NCBI GenBank assembly: GCA_030386875.1
Contig: CM059566.1
Span: 37,918,068 to 37,982,067 of the forward strand
Source: Morinoia aosen
Lineage: Eukaryota > Arthropoda > Malacostraca > Amphipoda > Talitridae
Reading direction: 5' to 3'
DNA: 64,000 nucleotides
The position numbers and the translations under genes are program-made. Below the pieces are notes generated by a model. The model worked only from the letters and a program-made list of their open reading frames with translations, did no database searches and was not told the DNA's origin. Of the stretch, positions 56,201-62,636 are shown piece after piece (position 1 is the stretch's first letter; every line of letters starts with the position of its first letter).

Positions 56201-57726
56201 GCTGATGCGTTATTTTTGAATTATTGAACTTTGAAGTTGGCGCGGGCGTCCCTATTACAAACATAAAGAGGTTGGGTTGTGAGGGGTAGCCACAGTTCTT
56301 TTAGTGTAAATTATAAATCAATTGAAATTCTACAATGCACAAACATAGTTAATGAAATGACAAGTTATATTGTCGATGCAAAAGACTCGTTTCGAATGTT
56401 CCCAGATATGTCGAAGTTCGAACCCACAATATACCGGTACCGGGGTTGAAGTTACGGACCTGCGGTCATCTCAAGGCTGCCAGTTACGTCGAAGCATCGG
56501 TGCGCGCTTGCACACACTCGATCATTCGACGTAATGGGTCGGTTACAACCTTTATTTACAATTTTCACAAGAAGAACTGTGGCTAACCCTTACAACCCAA
56601 CCTCTTTACGTGTGTAATAGGCGGGTTAACTACCCTTATAAACTAAATTACGACGCCGACGCGCGCGCGCCGGCGCCAACTTTAAAGTACAATTATTCAA
56701 AAATAACGCATCAGCGAGCAGAATGTCATTCTTATAAAAGTTCTTAAAATGTGTTCCTTTATTGATTATTTGCTCCCAAATTATTAATTTCCGTGCAGCA
56801 CCTAAAATAAATATTGACCGTTGCGGCAACTAATTCACCGCTATAACTCTTAAAATACCTATTTACGACGGAAATTGCATAGAAGAAAACTTGCTTATTT
56901 CAATCTAATTAACTATGTTAAGACACCTAAAAATCAAATATTGATTCCCGAATAATCCTCATTATTAACCAATAAAACCTACCAAAAATAACTCAAAAAT
57001 AACATCAGCGAGCAGAATGTCATTCATGTAAAACGTTATTACATGGGCTCCCTTCGTGATTCTTGGAAACAGAATGTTTAATTTTGGTCAATCACCTAAA
57101 CTCAGTATTGACCAATAAATGCAATTCAACACAATCATTTCTACATTCTCAAGTTCTTTAATCTATGTAAACAGGGATTAAAATTTCTCCCAAACACACT
57201 TCAGCTCTAAAATCAATGTTCATAATTTTTGATACGTAATATAATAAGTAGTGACATTATATTTAAATCTCATATCAATAATAACTTGAGATGCCTACAA
57301 AGAACCATGGAAAATATTCAAACTGAATCATATACATTCATTATATCCTGCAAATTGCTTGTAATGAGTAACCATATTAAGCAAAGTTTAATTCTATAAA
57401 TTTTGCTTCCAATGGCTTATATAGGCTATTTGTCAACATGTAATTCAGCAATTAATATCCAGAGGCACATGTAGGGCCTAGGACCAAAAGTTGAGGAGCC
57501 AGGCCTACATTGATTGCATCATGGACTGCCAATACAATGACCTTAATTTCAGAAGAGTGAGAGATCAAAATCCCGTGAATAAAAAACATGAACTTTTACT
57601 GTGGTTAGTAACAAATGAATAACTTCTTACCTGCACAGCAGATGAAAACAAATCATCGCCGTCATCTTCCTTAGTCGATGGCTCGTCATCAAATAGAGGG
57701 GGAGGATCCCTTGTAGTGTCAGCCAT
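26177..57726 (-). CDS. SNX1/2: Sorting nexin 1/2 (retromer SNX-BAR), complete 14-exon gene
   Basis: Coding exons in transcript order: 57726-57631, 53854-53384, 52535-50493, 47324-47114, 44185-44091, 39316-39186, 37415-37277, 36122-35981, 35697-35576, 30593-30363, 29819-29751, 28268-28125, 27334-27182, 26227-26177. All junctions are GT-AG and all phases agree, giving 1365 residues. The order is an acidic disordered N-terminus (1-972), a PX domain (about 978-1105, with [10 protein letters not shown] and IIPPAPEK) and a C-terminal BAR coiled coil (about 1120-1365) ending [12 protein letters not shown]. These are family hallmarks. SNX1/2 proteins bind PtdIns3P on early endosomes, pair with SNX5/6-type partners, tubulate membrane and return cargo to the Golgi or plasma membrane. 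Family members are usually about 520 residues. The excess here is almost all in exons 2 and 3, both of which are whole-codon cassettes (phase 0-0) that could be skipped without a frameshift. I am very sure of exons 4-14, and less sure of the exon-3 donor. Confidence 0.93.
26274..26450. repeat. Tandem duplication (about 108-bp period) next to SNX exon 14
   Basis: 26274-26340 and 26382-26450 share CTCAATTGAGCA, CCCTTA and TTGCGCTCA in order. It begins about 45 bases upstream of the exon 14 acceptor. Confidence 0.75.
26895..27160. repeat. Imperfect tandem repeat beside SNX exon 13 donor
   Basis: Units built from CATCCTCCACATGACTTCC, CACACCCTACATCCT and ACATTCCTCAAAATA recur with a period of roughly 155 bases and shorter sub-periods. 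It ends about 20 bases from the exon 13 donor. Confidence 0.75.
27182..27334 (-). CDS. SNX1/2: SNX1/2 exon 13 (BAR helix 3)
   Basis: Encodes [20 protein letters not shown] then [20 protein letters not shown] and [11 protein letters not shown]. Matches WExxVxxxERDFExISxxIRKEVxRFEKERxxDFKxxIIKYLESLxxxQQQ. 153 bases, acceptor CGTCAG|TGG and donor CAG|GTAGGC. Confidence 0.95.
27360..27515. repeat. Tandem repeat beside SNX exon 13 acceptor
   Basis: Three to four units of about 45 bases with AATTTATGAGAAAA, AAGAAGGCTA and CTGCTAATT. It begins about 25 bases upstream of the exon. Confidence 0.75.
27848..28064. mobile_element. Diverged copy of the CCCTTTAACG MITE
   Basis: Starts CCCTTTAACGTCCGCATTTT and follows the order of the intact copy at 49871-50091 (ATCACAACCACCATCA, GACTGCCACTTG, AACCACTTTGACGG). 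TTAA flanks are lost. Intron 12 of SNX. Confidence 0.65.
28125..28268 (-). CDS. SNX1/2: SNX1/2 exon 12 (BAR helix 2)
   Basis: Encodes [20 protein letters not shown] then [20 protein letters not shown] and QAQQEVEE. Corresponds to GVFDQRMKxWQxWxDAQxTLxKKREAEAK. 144 bases, phase 0-0, acceptor GTTGCAG|GAG and donor GAG|GTGCAT. Confidence 0.93.
28278..28480. repeat. Tandem repeat beside SNX exon 12 acceptor
   Basis: About four units of 50-60 bases sharing AGTAACACTTAA, GAGACGTCACAAC and related text. It begins about 10 bases upstream of the exon. Confidence 0.75.
28872..29172 (+). repeat. Dispersed repeat family R1, copy 3
   Basis: Begins TTTAAGCCTCCCTAACC and contains GGTGCGTTC, GAAGAAGAAAGTAATAGG and CCTATCTCTCAGCTCGGGAC. 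Same order as copy 2 read in reverse. SNX intron 11. Confidence 0.75.
29460..29760. repeat. Tandem copies of the SNX exon 11 donor junction
   Basis: A unit of about 110-150 bases recurs three times. Each unit ends in GGCAAAAATCTGACCTTGAC or a close variant (near 29490, 29635 and the real junction at 29739-29755). The last few bases of each unit correspond to the exon end plus its GT. Confidence 0.75.
29751..29819 (-). CDS. SNX1/2: SNX1/2 exon 11 (BAR domain)
   Basis: Encodes [23 protein letters not shown], equivalent to xADFYxxxELLSDYIRLIxAVK of the family. 69 bases, phase 0 on both sides. The donor AAG|GTCTGA is unusual after the GT. That donor and the adjoining intron are copied further into the intron. 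Confidence 0.92.
30165..30300. repeat. MITE fragments joined to a copy of SNX exon 10 3' end
   Basis: Two partial copies of the CCCTTTAACG MITE start (near 30170 and 30229). The second is fused to about 36 bases matching the exon 10 end and donor (30260-30295 against 30363-30400, CTGGGCGTGGTAGA, GTGCGTGCGGTCGGTGG). Confidence 0.75.
30363..30593 (-). CDS. SNX1/2: SNX1/2 exon 10 (BAR helix 1)
   Basis: Encodes 77 residues from [20 protein letters not shown] to [15 protein letters not shown]. It is equivalent to WFEEKxxxxExLxxQLRKLH...[20 protein letters not shown] in SNX1/2 and is GC-rich compared with the surrounding introns. The acceptor GTTGCAG|TGG and donor CAG|GTATGC are good. Pieces of both exon ends are duplicated in the flanking introns. 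Confidence 0.95.
30768..30837. repeat. R1 start fused to a copy of SNX exon 10 5' end
   Basis: TTTAAGTCTCCCTAACC (the start of family R1) runs directly into a near-identical copy of the exon 10 acceptor end (30791-30835 against 30562-30607, CACCCGCTCCTCGAACCACT). Confidence 0.85.
30897..31165 (+). repeat. Dispersed repeat family R1, copy 4 (truncated)
   Basis: Contains GAAGGCACCATTTAGTTTGG and AAGTAGTTGGTGCTG; the far end is degenerate. SNX intron 9. Confidence 0.7.
31200..32310. other. Intronic sequence, SNX intron 9
   Basis: AT-rich, with no credible exon on either strand and no strong repeat seen. Confidence 0.5.
32312..32972. repeat. 33/25-bp minisatellite in SNX intron 9
   Basis: About 22 units: a 33-base form (GCCTGGCAGGACACAGAAGC, then AACAGAGCAACGT) on both sides of a block of 25-base forms (32575-32700). 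Open frames of 130-310 codons on both strands are products of the repeat, not genes. On the SNX strand each unit ends with a pyrimidine-rich run and CCAG. Confidence 0.95.
33190..35270. other. Intronic sequence, SNX intron 9
   Basis: Mostly unique AT-rich DNA. A 64-base tandem duplication lies at 34398-34517 (GAAGCTAACTGAAATGTTTG repeated). No exon supported. Confidence 0.6.
35275..35485. repeat. Tandem repeat near SNX exon 9 donor
   Basis: About four units of 50-60 bases sharing CCAGCTAAAAAA, TTATCTAATACGCTTACCA. On the SNX strand each unit carries a donor-like TGGTAAGCGTATTAG. It ends about 90 bases from exon 9. Confidence 0.75.
35576..35697 (-). CDS. SNX1/2: SNX1/2 exon 9 (amphipathic helix region before BAR)
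   Basis: Encodes [20 protein letters not shown] then [20 protein letters not shown] and T. It matches the conserved ELPRAxxTQxLSGAGxxxMxNKxxDAVxKMTxKMxESD segment, which in SNX1 forms the membrane-inserting amphipathic helix ahead of the BAR domain. Phases are 1 in and 0 out. Confidence 0.95.
35981..36122 (-). CDS. SNX1/2: SNX1/2 exon 8 (end of PX, linker helix)
   Basis: Encodes [20 protein letters not shown] then [20 protein letters not shown] and FREFIEL. The RRRAALxRYxQR helix closing the PX domain is conserved in SNX1/2. The acceptor is TTTCAG|TTG and the donor CTGG|GTGAGG (phase 1). The last about 22 bases plus the donor and intron start are the apparent source of the satellite at 39790-43266. 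Confidence 0.93.
36858..37150. repeat. 18-bp minisatellite beside SNX exon 7 donor
   Basis: About 13 perfect units of ATATTCATAGAAAACAGA plus several decayed ones at the exon side. It ends about 125 bases from exon 7. Spurious repetitive ORFs arise on both strands. Confidence 0.95.
37277..37415 (-). CDS. SNX1/2: SNX1/2 exon 7 (PX domain, phosphoinositide-binding core)
   Basis: Encodes [20 protein letters not shown] then [20 protein letters not shown] and NATKLR. It carries the PX hallmark RRF, whose arginine contacts the PtdIns3P phosphate, and the PPxP loop. The length across the exon 6-7 join equals that of vertebrate SNX1/2, which supports direct splicing without the 26-nt intervening candidate exon. 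Confidence 0.95.
37400..37640. repeat. Duplicated SNX exon 7 acceptor junction
   Basis: 37557-37640 is a diverged copy of 37397-37480: GACCATGACTGCTTCTTGCC against the genuine exon start and acceptor, followed by matching GCATCAAAC and AAGATGCTGAAGAAAA text. Confidence 0.75.
37800..37829. repeat. (TAG)n microsatellite
   Basis: About ten TAG units in SNX intron 6. Confidence 0.95.
38580..39060. repeat. Imperfect duplication in SNX intron 6
   Basis: 38600-38770 and 38895-39050 share TCAACTCAAATTT, TTTTGAAAAT, and GGTCAG..CAGCA..ATGAAAATC..CTC in order. The second copy leads into the candidate 26-nt exon. Confidence 0.6.
39186..39316 (-). CDS. SNX1/2: SNX1/2 exon 6 (PX domain, first strands)
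   Basis: Encodes [20 protein letters not shown] then [20 protein letters not shown] and PFF. It aligns without gaps to the start of the SNX1/2 PX fold (xVGDGMNAYxAYxVTTxTSLxxF). The acceptor is TTCTGTGCAG|GTG and the donor CAA|GTGAGG (phase 2). Confidence 0.93.
39379..39728 (+). repeat. Dispersed repeat family R1, copy 5
   Basis: Starts with AGATTAGATTA (remnant of the tail) and TTTAAGTCTTCCTA. Contains GCACCATTTAATATGG and CCCTGGGAGCGCTAATTCCC. SNX intron 5. Confidence 0.8.
39776..43268. repeat. 49/53-bp satellite derived from the SNX exon 8 donor, about 65-70 units
   Basis: The basic unit is 49 bases (CTCAATAAACTCCCTGAAAA, then TAACAAACTCAGGACCCAGC, CTCATCTAG), with a 53-base form that has an extra CAAT and variants with CCCAGAAA or CCCACAAA. 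Marker variants recur about 1.3 and 1.6 kb apart, showing higher-order duplication. About 40 bases match 35963-36002, the end of SNX exon 8 with its donor. The array is in SNX intron 5, opposite-strand to the exon reading. On the transcript strand each unit carries TTATTTTCAG, an acceptor-like site. Confidence 0.95.
43776..44088. repeat. Tandem repeat abutting SNX exon 5 donor
   Basis: Four units of 75-85 bases with CAATTGAAACCTATTT, GAAAGAGCGCCC and CAGTAATGGCACCCAGCAA. It ends at the exon 5 donor. Confidence 0.85.
44091..44185 (-). CDS. SNX1/2: SNX1/2 exon 5 (Pro/Ala linker before PX)
   Basis: With one base carried over from exon 4 it encodes 32 residues, [20 protein letters not shown] then [12 protein letters not shown]. 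The acceptor CACACCAG and donor ATG|GTAAGG are good, and phase returns to 0. Low-complexity linker leading to the PX domain. Confidence 0.85.
44843..45182 (+). repeat. Dispersed repeat family R1, copy 6
   Basis: Starts TTAGTCTAAGTCTCCCTATCC and contains GGCACCATTTAGTGTGG and CCCTGGGAGTGCTAATTCCC. SNX intron 4. Confidence 0.8.
45340..45705 (+). repeat. Dispersed repeat family R1, copy 7
   Basis: Diverged: GTGTTCCCACGAGAGGAAGG, GGTGCTGAAAAATAGAACAGC, CAATAGTTGCATCCC. SNX intron 4. Confidence 0.7.
45720..46860. other. Intronic sequence, SNX intron 4
   Basis: AT-rich. Short open frames have no domain features. Nothing I can name. Confidence 0.5.
46863..47087. repeat. 115-bp tandem duplication beside SNX exon 4 donor
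   Basis: 46863-46970 and 46981-47087 share ATTTAGC, TCTGACACT, ATGAGGCAC, CAGTTCAAGAT and CTCAAGG in order. It ends about 25 bases from exon 4. Confidence 0.8.
47114..47324 (-). CDS. SNX1/2: SNX1/2 exon 4 (acidic then Ala/Pro-rich linker)
   Basis: Encodes [20 protein letters not shown] followed by an Ala-Pro-Thr-rich stretch ending AATIASTTS. The acceptor TTCTAG|GAG is phase 0 and the donor AGCA|GTGAGT is phase 1. The DDDDDGLF cluster echoes the acidic-Leu-Phe motif of exon 1 and fits the conserved SNX1/2 acidic region that precedes the PX domain. Confidence 0.88.
47693..48025 (+). repeat. Dispersed repeat family R1, copy 8
   Basis: GATTAGAGATTAGACATTAG tail remnant, then GAAGCCTCCCTAGCC. 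SNX intron 3. Confidence 0.8.
48625..48990 (+). repeat. Dispersed repeat family R1, copy 9
   Basis: Diverged copy with GTGTTCCAAATAGAAGAAGG, GGCAGCAGTGAA and GGAGTGCTAATTCCCACAAA. SNX intron 3. Confidence 0.7.
49028..49385 (+). repeat. Dispersed repeat family R1, copy 10 (well preserved)
   Basis: TTAGTTTAAGCCTCCCTATCC to AGTTGTATCCCCCTGAGGGG, close to copy 2 throughout. SNX intron 3. Confidence 0.85.
49871..50091. mobile_element. piggyBac-type MITE, 221 bp, TTAA target duplications
   Basis: TTAA at 49867-49870 and 50092-50095 flanks perfect 13-base terminal inverted repeats CCCTTTAACGCCC / GGGCGTTAAAGGG. The CCCTTT start and TTAA duplication are the piggyBac signature. Non-coding. Diverged relatives lie at 27848 and 30165. 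SNX intron 3. Confidence 0.9.
50493..52535 (-). CDS. SNX1/2: SNX1/2 exon 3, giant exon with 8-residue tandem repeats
   Basis: Encodes 681 residues, more than the whole of a normal SNX1/2. It begins [15 protein letters not shown], runs into about 49 copies of GLVDTAAT (from the 24-bp repeat at 51073-52248), then about 190 non-repetitive acidic residues ending [10 protein letters not shown]. The acceptor ATAAG|GGT has a poor pyrimidine tract, and the donor CTG|GTACTA is weak. If the donor is not used, the frame stays open only 9 more codons and the exon would be an alternative 3' end. Joining it to exon 4 keeps the frame. The unique flanks are open and non-repetitive, which supports real coding. 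Confidence 0.72.
51073..52260 (-). repeat. 24-bp coding minisatellite (about 49 units) in SNX exon 3
   Basis: The period is exactly 24 bp (checked by line spacing: identical lines every 120 bases). The unit encodes GLVDTAAT on the minus strand. Only a handful of differences appear, all at the ends of the array, so the core is essentially identical at the nucleotide level, including third positions. That points to recent expansion or homogenisation, not to old repeats kept by protein selection. Because the period is a multiple of three and the unit has no stop in several frames, long spurious ORFs appear on both strands. Confidence 0.97.
53384..53854 (-). CDS. SNX1/2: SNX1/2 exon 2 (disordered N-terminal region)
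   Basis: Encodes 157 residues rich in Ser, Asp, Glu and Pro (starts [13 protein letters not shown], ends [10 protein letters not shown]). The acceptor TTGCAG and donor CAG|GTACC flank an open frame, and phase is 0 on both sides. No domain is recognised. Acidic clusters such as VVDDDSFEG resemble the low-complexity tails of SNX1/2. The exon could be alternatively spliced, because skipping it keeps the frame. Confidence 0.8.
54408..54755 (+). repeat. Dispersed repeat family R1, copy 11
   Basis: Contains GGCATTCCAAAGAGAGGAA, GAAGTTCATGAAACAAGATA and CAATAGTTGTATCATCCC. SNX intron 1. Confidence 0.75.
55293..57112. repeat. Nested foldback element (family F), 1.8-kb near-palindrome
   Basis: The outer arms (55293-55430 and 56985-57112) are inverted copies starting GTCAATATTGTGTTTAG. 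Inside lies a second inverted pair (about 55708-55835 and 56840-56975, AAGTTTTCTTCTATGCA), and inside that a third (56094-56230 and 56690-56830, with GCTCGCTGATGCGTTATTTT). The arms contain the same GACATTCTGCTCGC motif as the MITE at 15994-16770. Located in SNX intron 1. No coding capacity. Confidence 0.85.
57631..57726 (-). CDS. SNX1/2: SNX1/2 exon 1 (start codon)
   Basis: Encodes 32 residues beginning [20 protein letters not shown] and ending DDLFSSAVQ, an acidic phenylalanine-containing leader typical of SNX1/2. The donor CAG|GTAAG is strong and leaves phase 0. I chose this ATG because the composition matches the family N-terminus and no exon-like sequence was recognised upstream. Confidence 0.85.
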
Positions 57727-58100
57727 CGAGTTTAACGAATTTTAGAGAATAAATGAAAAAAAAACAGGTAGCTTACTGAAAAAATAAAAAGAATATAAAA
57801 CTTTGCTACAACCTGCTAATTAAACTAAAAATTCCCTCAAGGTACTCTAATATAAACACCGTTTATACTGAAACCCTCGGTTGCACTCGTCAACCTTTTG
57901 ATACGCCCGGAACTGATTATCGTCACGAAGTGCAAAGGGCTTCTTAGCGCCCCCTACTATAGTACGTGAGGTAAAACTCAAATCATAAAATGCACGGAAA
58001 TGCAATCTGAAATTATAATCATGTTCCACATCAGTTTCAATATCCATGCAAGTTTGTCTCAGTAGTGTTCTTTTTTAATGTATTAATGTGTGACTCTGAT
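57727..58100 (-). promoter_or_regulatory. Presumed SNX1/2 5' UTR and promoter region
   Basis: Inferred only from position upstream of the start codon. No TATA box or initiator that I would defend. Confidence 0.3.
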
Positions 58101-60400
58101 AATTTTATATTAGAATAATGAAATGGTTCGTGTTCATCATTATATATGATCCTCGCTTCTAACAACACTATGGAACGCACTATTTACTTTCGTTGTTACT
58201 TTCATTGTTACACTATTTACTTTGCATACAGAACAGAAATGACGATTGTTTCCGAACTGTAATTCATTATATCAAAAAGTAATCATATTTTATTTCCTGA
58301 TCATTTCAATCCAATGAGGGCACTCAGTATTTTGTTTTTTATTGTCTCTCGCTGCAAGATACTTGTATGAAACTGACACTATGCGTTATGTGGCTTAAAA
58401 TTCGATCTTAACTATTGAACAAATTTATTTAATCCACGACTGCTCGGGTCTAAAACTTTCCAATCATACATAACACGTGTTTCTAAGACGGATTCACTTT
58501 GTGCGTGTTCTTTTTTCAAAAAGCAAGCATAAAGCTTAGTTAGGAAACAGGCGGACATCAAGCAATGTGGTGACTTGGCTCACGGTAGCTTAAAATTGAC
58601 GTAAATTCCGTGCTGGGCTTAGGCTCGTCCGTAAGTAGAGGCCCTGTCTTTCCTGGTTGCCACTCACAACGCAGTGAAAATAAAATTAGCTTCTAATACA
58701 AGAAAGTTGTGGTCTATAGAAATAAGTGATCTGTCCATACCGATTTCAGCAATGACAGCTCATTTTTACAGCATTCTGCTGTGCAAATAATCGGTAGTAA
58801 ATTCCTTCACTTTCTTATTTTTAGCTCTTTAATTGCAATTTTAGCTTTGTATTCTTCCACTGGCGCACTTCATTTTTCAAGCACAGGGTTTCCCTGCTAT
58901 ACGGGACTAGACAAAAAAAATGCAACTCACATAATCTTATGCCTCGCAAAAAAATAACAGATCTTAGGAGGTCAGAGAACGCCTAACTTAGATCATGAAG
59001 TCTTTTTCATGCAAATTATGATTGTTTTGAGATGTTTACAGTGAAGACCTGAAGCCTCATGTGCTTGCACAACTATGAAAAACATTACCTCAAATAGCAT
59101 TTCGCAACTGCCAGCATCAATTAGTTGACCGCCCAATGTTTAAGCTCTTACTGTGTCATTTGAATATTTCGATGTACATTATACATTCGATGAAAATTCG
59201 ATATCCATTCGATAGAAATGGGGGCATTCGCGAAGTTGAGCAATGCTTAGCTCACAACGGTCACTAATTACGAAATCATTTAAAACTTCGAGTGTTCCAG
59301 AAAACATTTGTATTTTACAAAAAAATGAAGAATAAAAGGATGTTTACACTGATGGAATTACTTCCCCTCGTGCGTGTGCGAGAGTAACTGATATTTATTT
59401 TCGGTATTTCATGGATCATTCATTGATCGACGAATGACGAATAATAATTTACAACATCGAGTCGCAGTATTATATTAGAACACACGTGTGCATGCCCTAT
59501 TTTTTAAATAAGGTATCATATTTAAAAGCACAATTCAGCCCGAGTCCAGTGAGCTGGAGTCTCTAAGCGCGTCAGTATACACATCTTTGAATTTGGAGCG
59601 AACAAAATATGCATTCCTAAGAGCACAACTTATCGAAAAAAATATATTACGATCGCATGATGCAATCTTTAACCATACATGAAAAATAAAAAAACTAATC
59701 TCTAAGGATACAAAATGAGCAAAAAATAATTTCTTAATATCATTATTACTCCTCTATAAGATCACCATTGATGTGAGAAAATAGAAACCATCTATATTGT
59801 TGAAAATACTCAGTATCGGAGACTTGTAGGTAGATTAATTTGATTGTATCATTTTATTCCTGAAAATGCTTGCTGATTTTGATTCAGTAATTTTAGCACA
59901 TTCAACATGTTTTTTAATTTATAAAGTTTTTTTAACAATTTAACATTAGTGTTTGACATTAACAATTCTTGTTGTCAATGTTGGTGCCGTTGCTGTGACA
60001 ACACTTGTTGATTTTGATGCTCCTATTGTTGCAGCAGAAGTTGTCGTTGATGCTGCTGACTGTTGTTGTGGTCAATAGATGTTGTTGTGGTTGATGATGA
60101 TGATGCCACTTTTTACGTTTCTTCTTTTGTGCTTTCCGTTTATGCATAAGACGAAAAGATACCAAAGTAAGCGCGTCATCGTCCGAACTCGACATACTCG
60201 TAGTTACAATTTCAACAGGAGGTTTGTGCAAGTATGCTTGTACCGTGTGGTGGCGAAGGGAAATATTCCAATACTTGAGCAAATACTTGCGCAAGTACGC
60301 TTGTCAAGTTTGCAGTAAGGTGTGTACCCACCTTAAGCGACGAATATAATGATGAATGCGGTTAATCGAATTAAAAATAGCTAGAATACGAGTATTGTCA
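58100..60400. other. Non-genic AT-rich stretch
   Basis: Short open frames only. At 59965-60110 is a (GTT)n/(GAT)n-rich tract that creates a His/Asn-rich minus-strand frame headed by MSSSDDDALTLVSFRLMHKR. That start faintly recalls Harbinger-type proteins but decays into simple repeat. Confidence 0.45.
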
Positions 60401-60439
60401 ACACACCGAACCTAAAGTATTAGGTTAGACACTGTCTTG

Positions 60440-60800
60440 GGTCAGCAGTGTTGTTCTCAAAGCGAACAAACAAAAATCTGCAAATGAAGGGCCAATTAGG
60501 GATCCGATTGAGATTCCATTCTTTTGTGGTTACGTTTCCCCACCAGAGGTGAATCGTGTTTCTATGGTGCAATTATTGAGGAGAGTCGATAGCGGTTCTT
60601 CTGTTAGATCTGGCTGGTGGAGTTGAGTTTCGAGGTTGTTTCTACATGTTCATCATGTCATCAACAGGGGCATCCGTGAGAAACGGTTCGAATCGATAGA
60701 CAGGAGTTGCTGAGAGGGGTATAGTACGATCGTCTGCAGGAGCACGAGGAGCTTGTCATTTCCAGACACCATGTATTTTACATTCAAGTAAGAGCCAATA
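60440..60800 (-). mobile_element. Decayed reverse-transcriptase relic, Penelope-like
   Basis: Minus-strand pieces resemble the Penelope-type RT core in order: a segment near 60660 (FLTDAPVDDMMN, compare LFTNVPVD), then NNCTIETRF, then QKNGISIGSLIGPSFADFCL (compare QxxGxxMGSPLSPxxAN). Frames are interrupted, so the element is dead and its ends cannot be placed. Confidence 0.45.
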
Positions 60801-60892
60801 ATAGCATGAAGATGTGCGATATCAAGGGTTACAGTCCCATTCATGCTGATTATTGGTCGTCGGGGAGGCTCTTCGCTTATGTGCAACCTTGA

Positions 60893-61055
60893 AGTCTGCG
60901 GTCACCGCGGCCGCGTGGTTAAGAACGCGCCCATCACGGGAAGGTCCTGGCGCCGCGCGGTGATTTCTCTCCCTTGGAAAAAGAAAAAACTCAGGCACAA
61001 TTCCCCACAACCCAGGTGTCGGAAACAATGAATGCCTTCAAAAACCGTCTCCGTC
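60893..61055 (+). mobile_element. tRNA-derived SINE, copy 2 (truncated)
   Basis: GCGTGGTTAAGAACGCGCCC at the head, then CAGGCACAATTCCCCAC and ACCCAGGTGTCGGAAA, matching copy 1 at 13972-14276. The (TTTG)n tail is missing. Confidence 0.75.
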
Positions 61056-61059
61056 GACC

Positions 61060-62630
61060 AATAATAATGCTAAATCTAGTATTCACCGATGATTCAGAAT
61101 GTTATGGATATTTCATTTGTGTAAATTGTTAAGTAATTTAAAATATAATTATTTAGGATGCAGTTGGTAGTGCCTCATCCGAATACGGTGTCAACGTGCC
61201 ACGAAAAATAGACCATGTAGTGGAGACGACTCGTATTGAGCCACACATCCATGGAACGACCGCTTTCTGATGTTAAATCATCGTGTTCGTGTATGAATGT
61301 TAATGACTGTGAATGTAAACATCTATTTCTTTCCTACTTCTCAAGCGACTGTGCTTGATTGGTGGCGACTGCATAAGACGAGTGCAGTCCTAGAATTGGC
61401 TATGTTGCTCGTTCTTGTAGCCAAGTTCTATTTATGCCATTCCAGCCTCGAATTTGTGGTTATGATCTCAGGCGAATTAGAGTTCCTTCCATTGTCATAC
61501 CCAACATTTACAACAAAACATAGTTTGCTTCATGACTGAGTCGTTGTCTCACTATACGCCCAGCTAAGAAATAAGTCTGCCATTGTAGTTATTGAAAAAC
61601 TTAACCTTAGAGATGCTCGCATGACTCAGATCTGTAGAGATAATACCTTTCTCAGTAAACTCGTTATTACGTACACTTTGTATTCTATATTACATACGCT
61701 AGCACAATGATGCTGTTGAATGTTCGACCTCGTTCGTGCGTTGATGACCTGAACCTAAACGTGGTTGTTCATTCAATTACTCCTGACTGCTGAGGTTGAG
61801 CAATAATTGAGGCTGACAAGTTTGCCTATCAAGGTCATCGTGAGGTTGTTATCGAGGCTCACATGCAGGGAGGAAGCAAAAGGGCTCATGATTGGCCGAG
61901 CCAAAAATTATGGACTTCCTAAGCCCCGCCCTCTCGGAGTCTCTGACGCGTGGCTGGCCAAACTGACGCGGGTCACCGCTGTCAGTACTGTCTTTGCTTC
62001 TGCTGTGGTTGGTGTGTGGGGCAAAAAGAATGCTTTGTGTGTTAAACAATTTTTGTGAAGTTTCTGGCAGTGATAACTAGGAAACCGTGCGTACAACTTG
62101 ATGAAAATCCCATTGGTATCGCCCAGAAACGTCTAACACGTAAGAAGTAAGGAATCTCATTCAACAGCATGGTTAACAAGAACTATTTATATGAATGTTT
62201 GCTATTTTAATACGTAAAATTAAATTAATTTAGCACTACTGACATACCTAAACAGAATACTTGTGTGGGAAATTTCGTTTGTAATCAAAATCTATTTCCT
62301 GAGGAGTTAAATTTTTATTTACGTTACTTCATTTGTGGTTTAAATGGATGAAACAATACCAACAATACCACTGGTTGTTCTCAGGTTTATCCCCATCTGC
62401 TGACTGGAGGTAAAAATGTTTATCCAACATGAAAAACATAGTACAATCAGCGATGAGAGAAGTTGAAGTATCGGATTAAAGTTTATGAATTTTTCTTCAT
62501 GGCGTCTAATATAATTGAAAAGAAATACATTTATTTACCCTAATTATAATATTAAATAAACTCAAGCTCTATTACACTTGTTTCGCGCTCTGATTCTTGA
62601 ACAGACTTAGTGTTGAAATTTGGCATTTAC
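61060..62630. other. Non-genic stretch
   Basis: Open frames up to 83 codons with no recognised domain or splice partner. I cannot support a gene. Confidence 0.45.
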
Positions 62631-62636
62631 TGAAAT

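Noticed and set aside
57847-58047. 66-codon minus-strand frame just upstream of the SNX start
   Set aside because: Not in frame with SNX and with no recognised motif. Probably within the 5' flank by chance.
59959-60294. 111-codon minus-strand frame with His/Asn-rich tail
   Set aside because: The tail is translated simple repeat and the start only faintly recalls Harbinger proteins. No partner exons or ends were found.
61807-62058. 83-codon plus-strand frame
   Set aside because: No homology recognised, overlapping frames on the other strand, no splice or promoter support.
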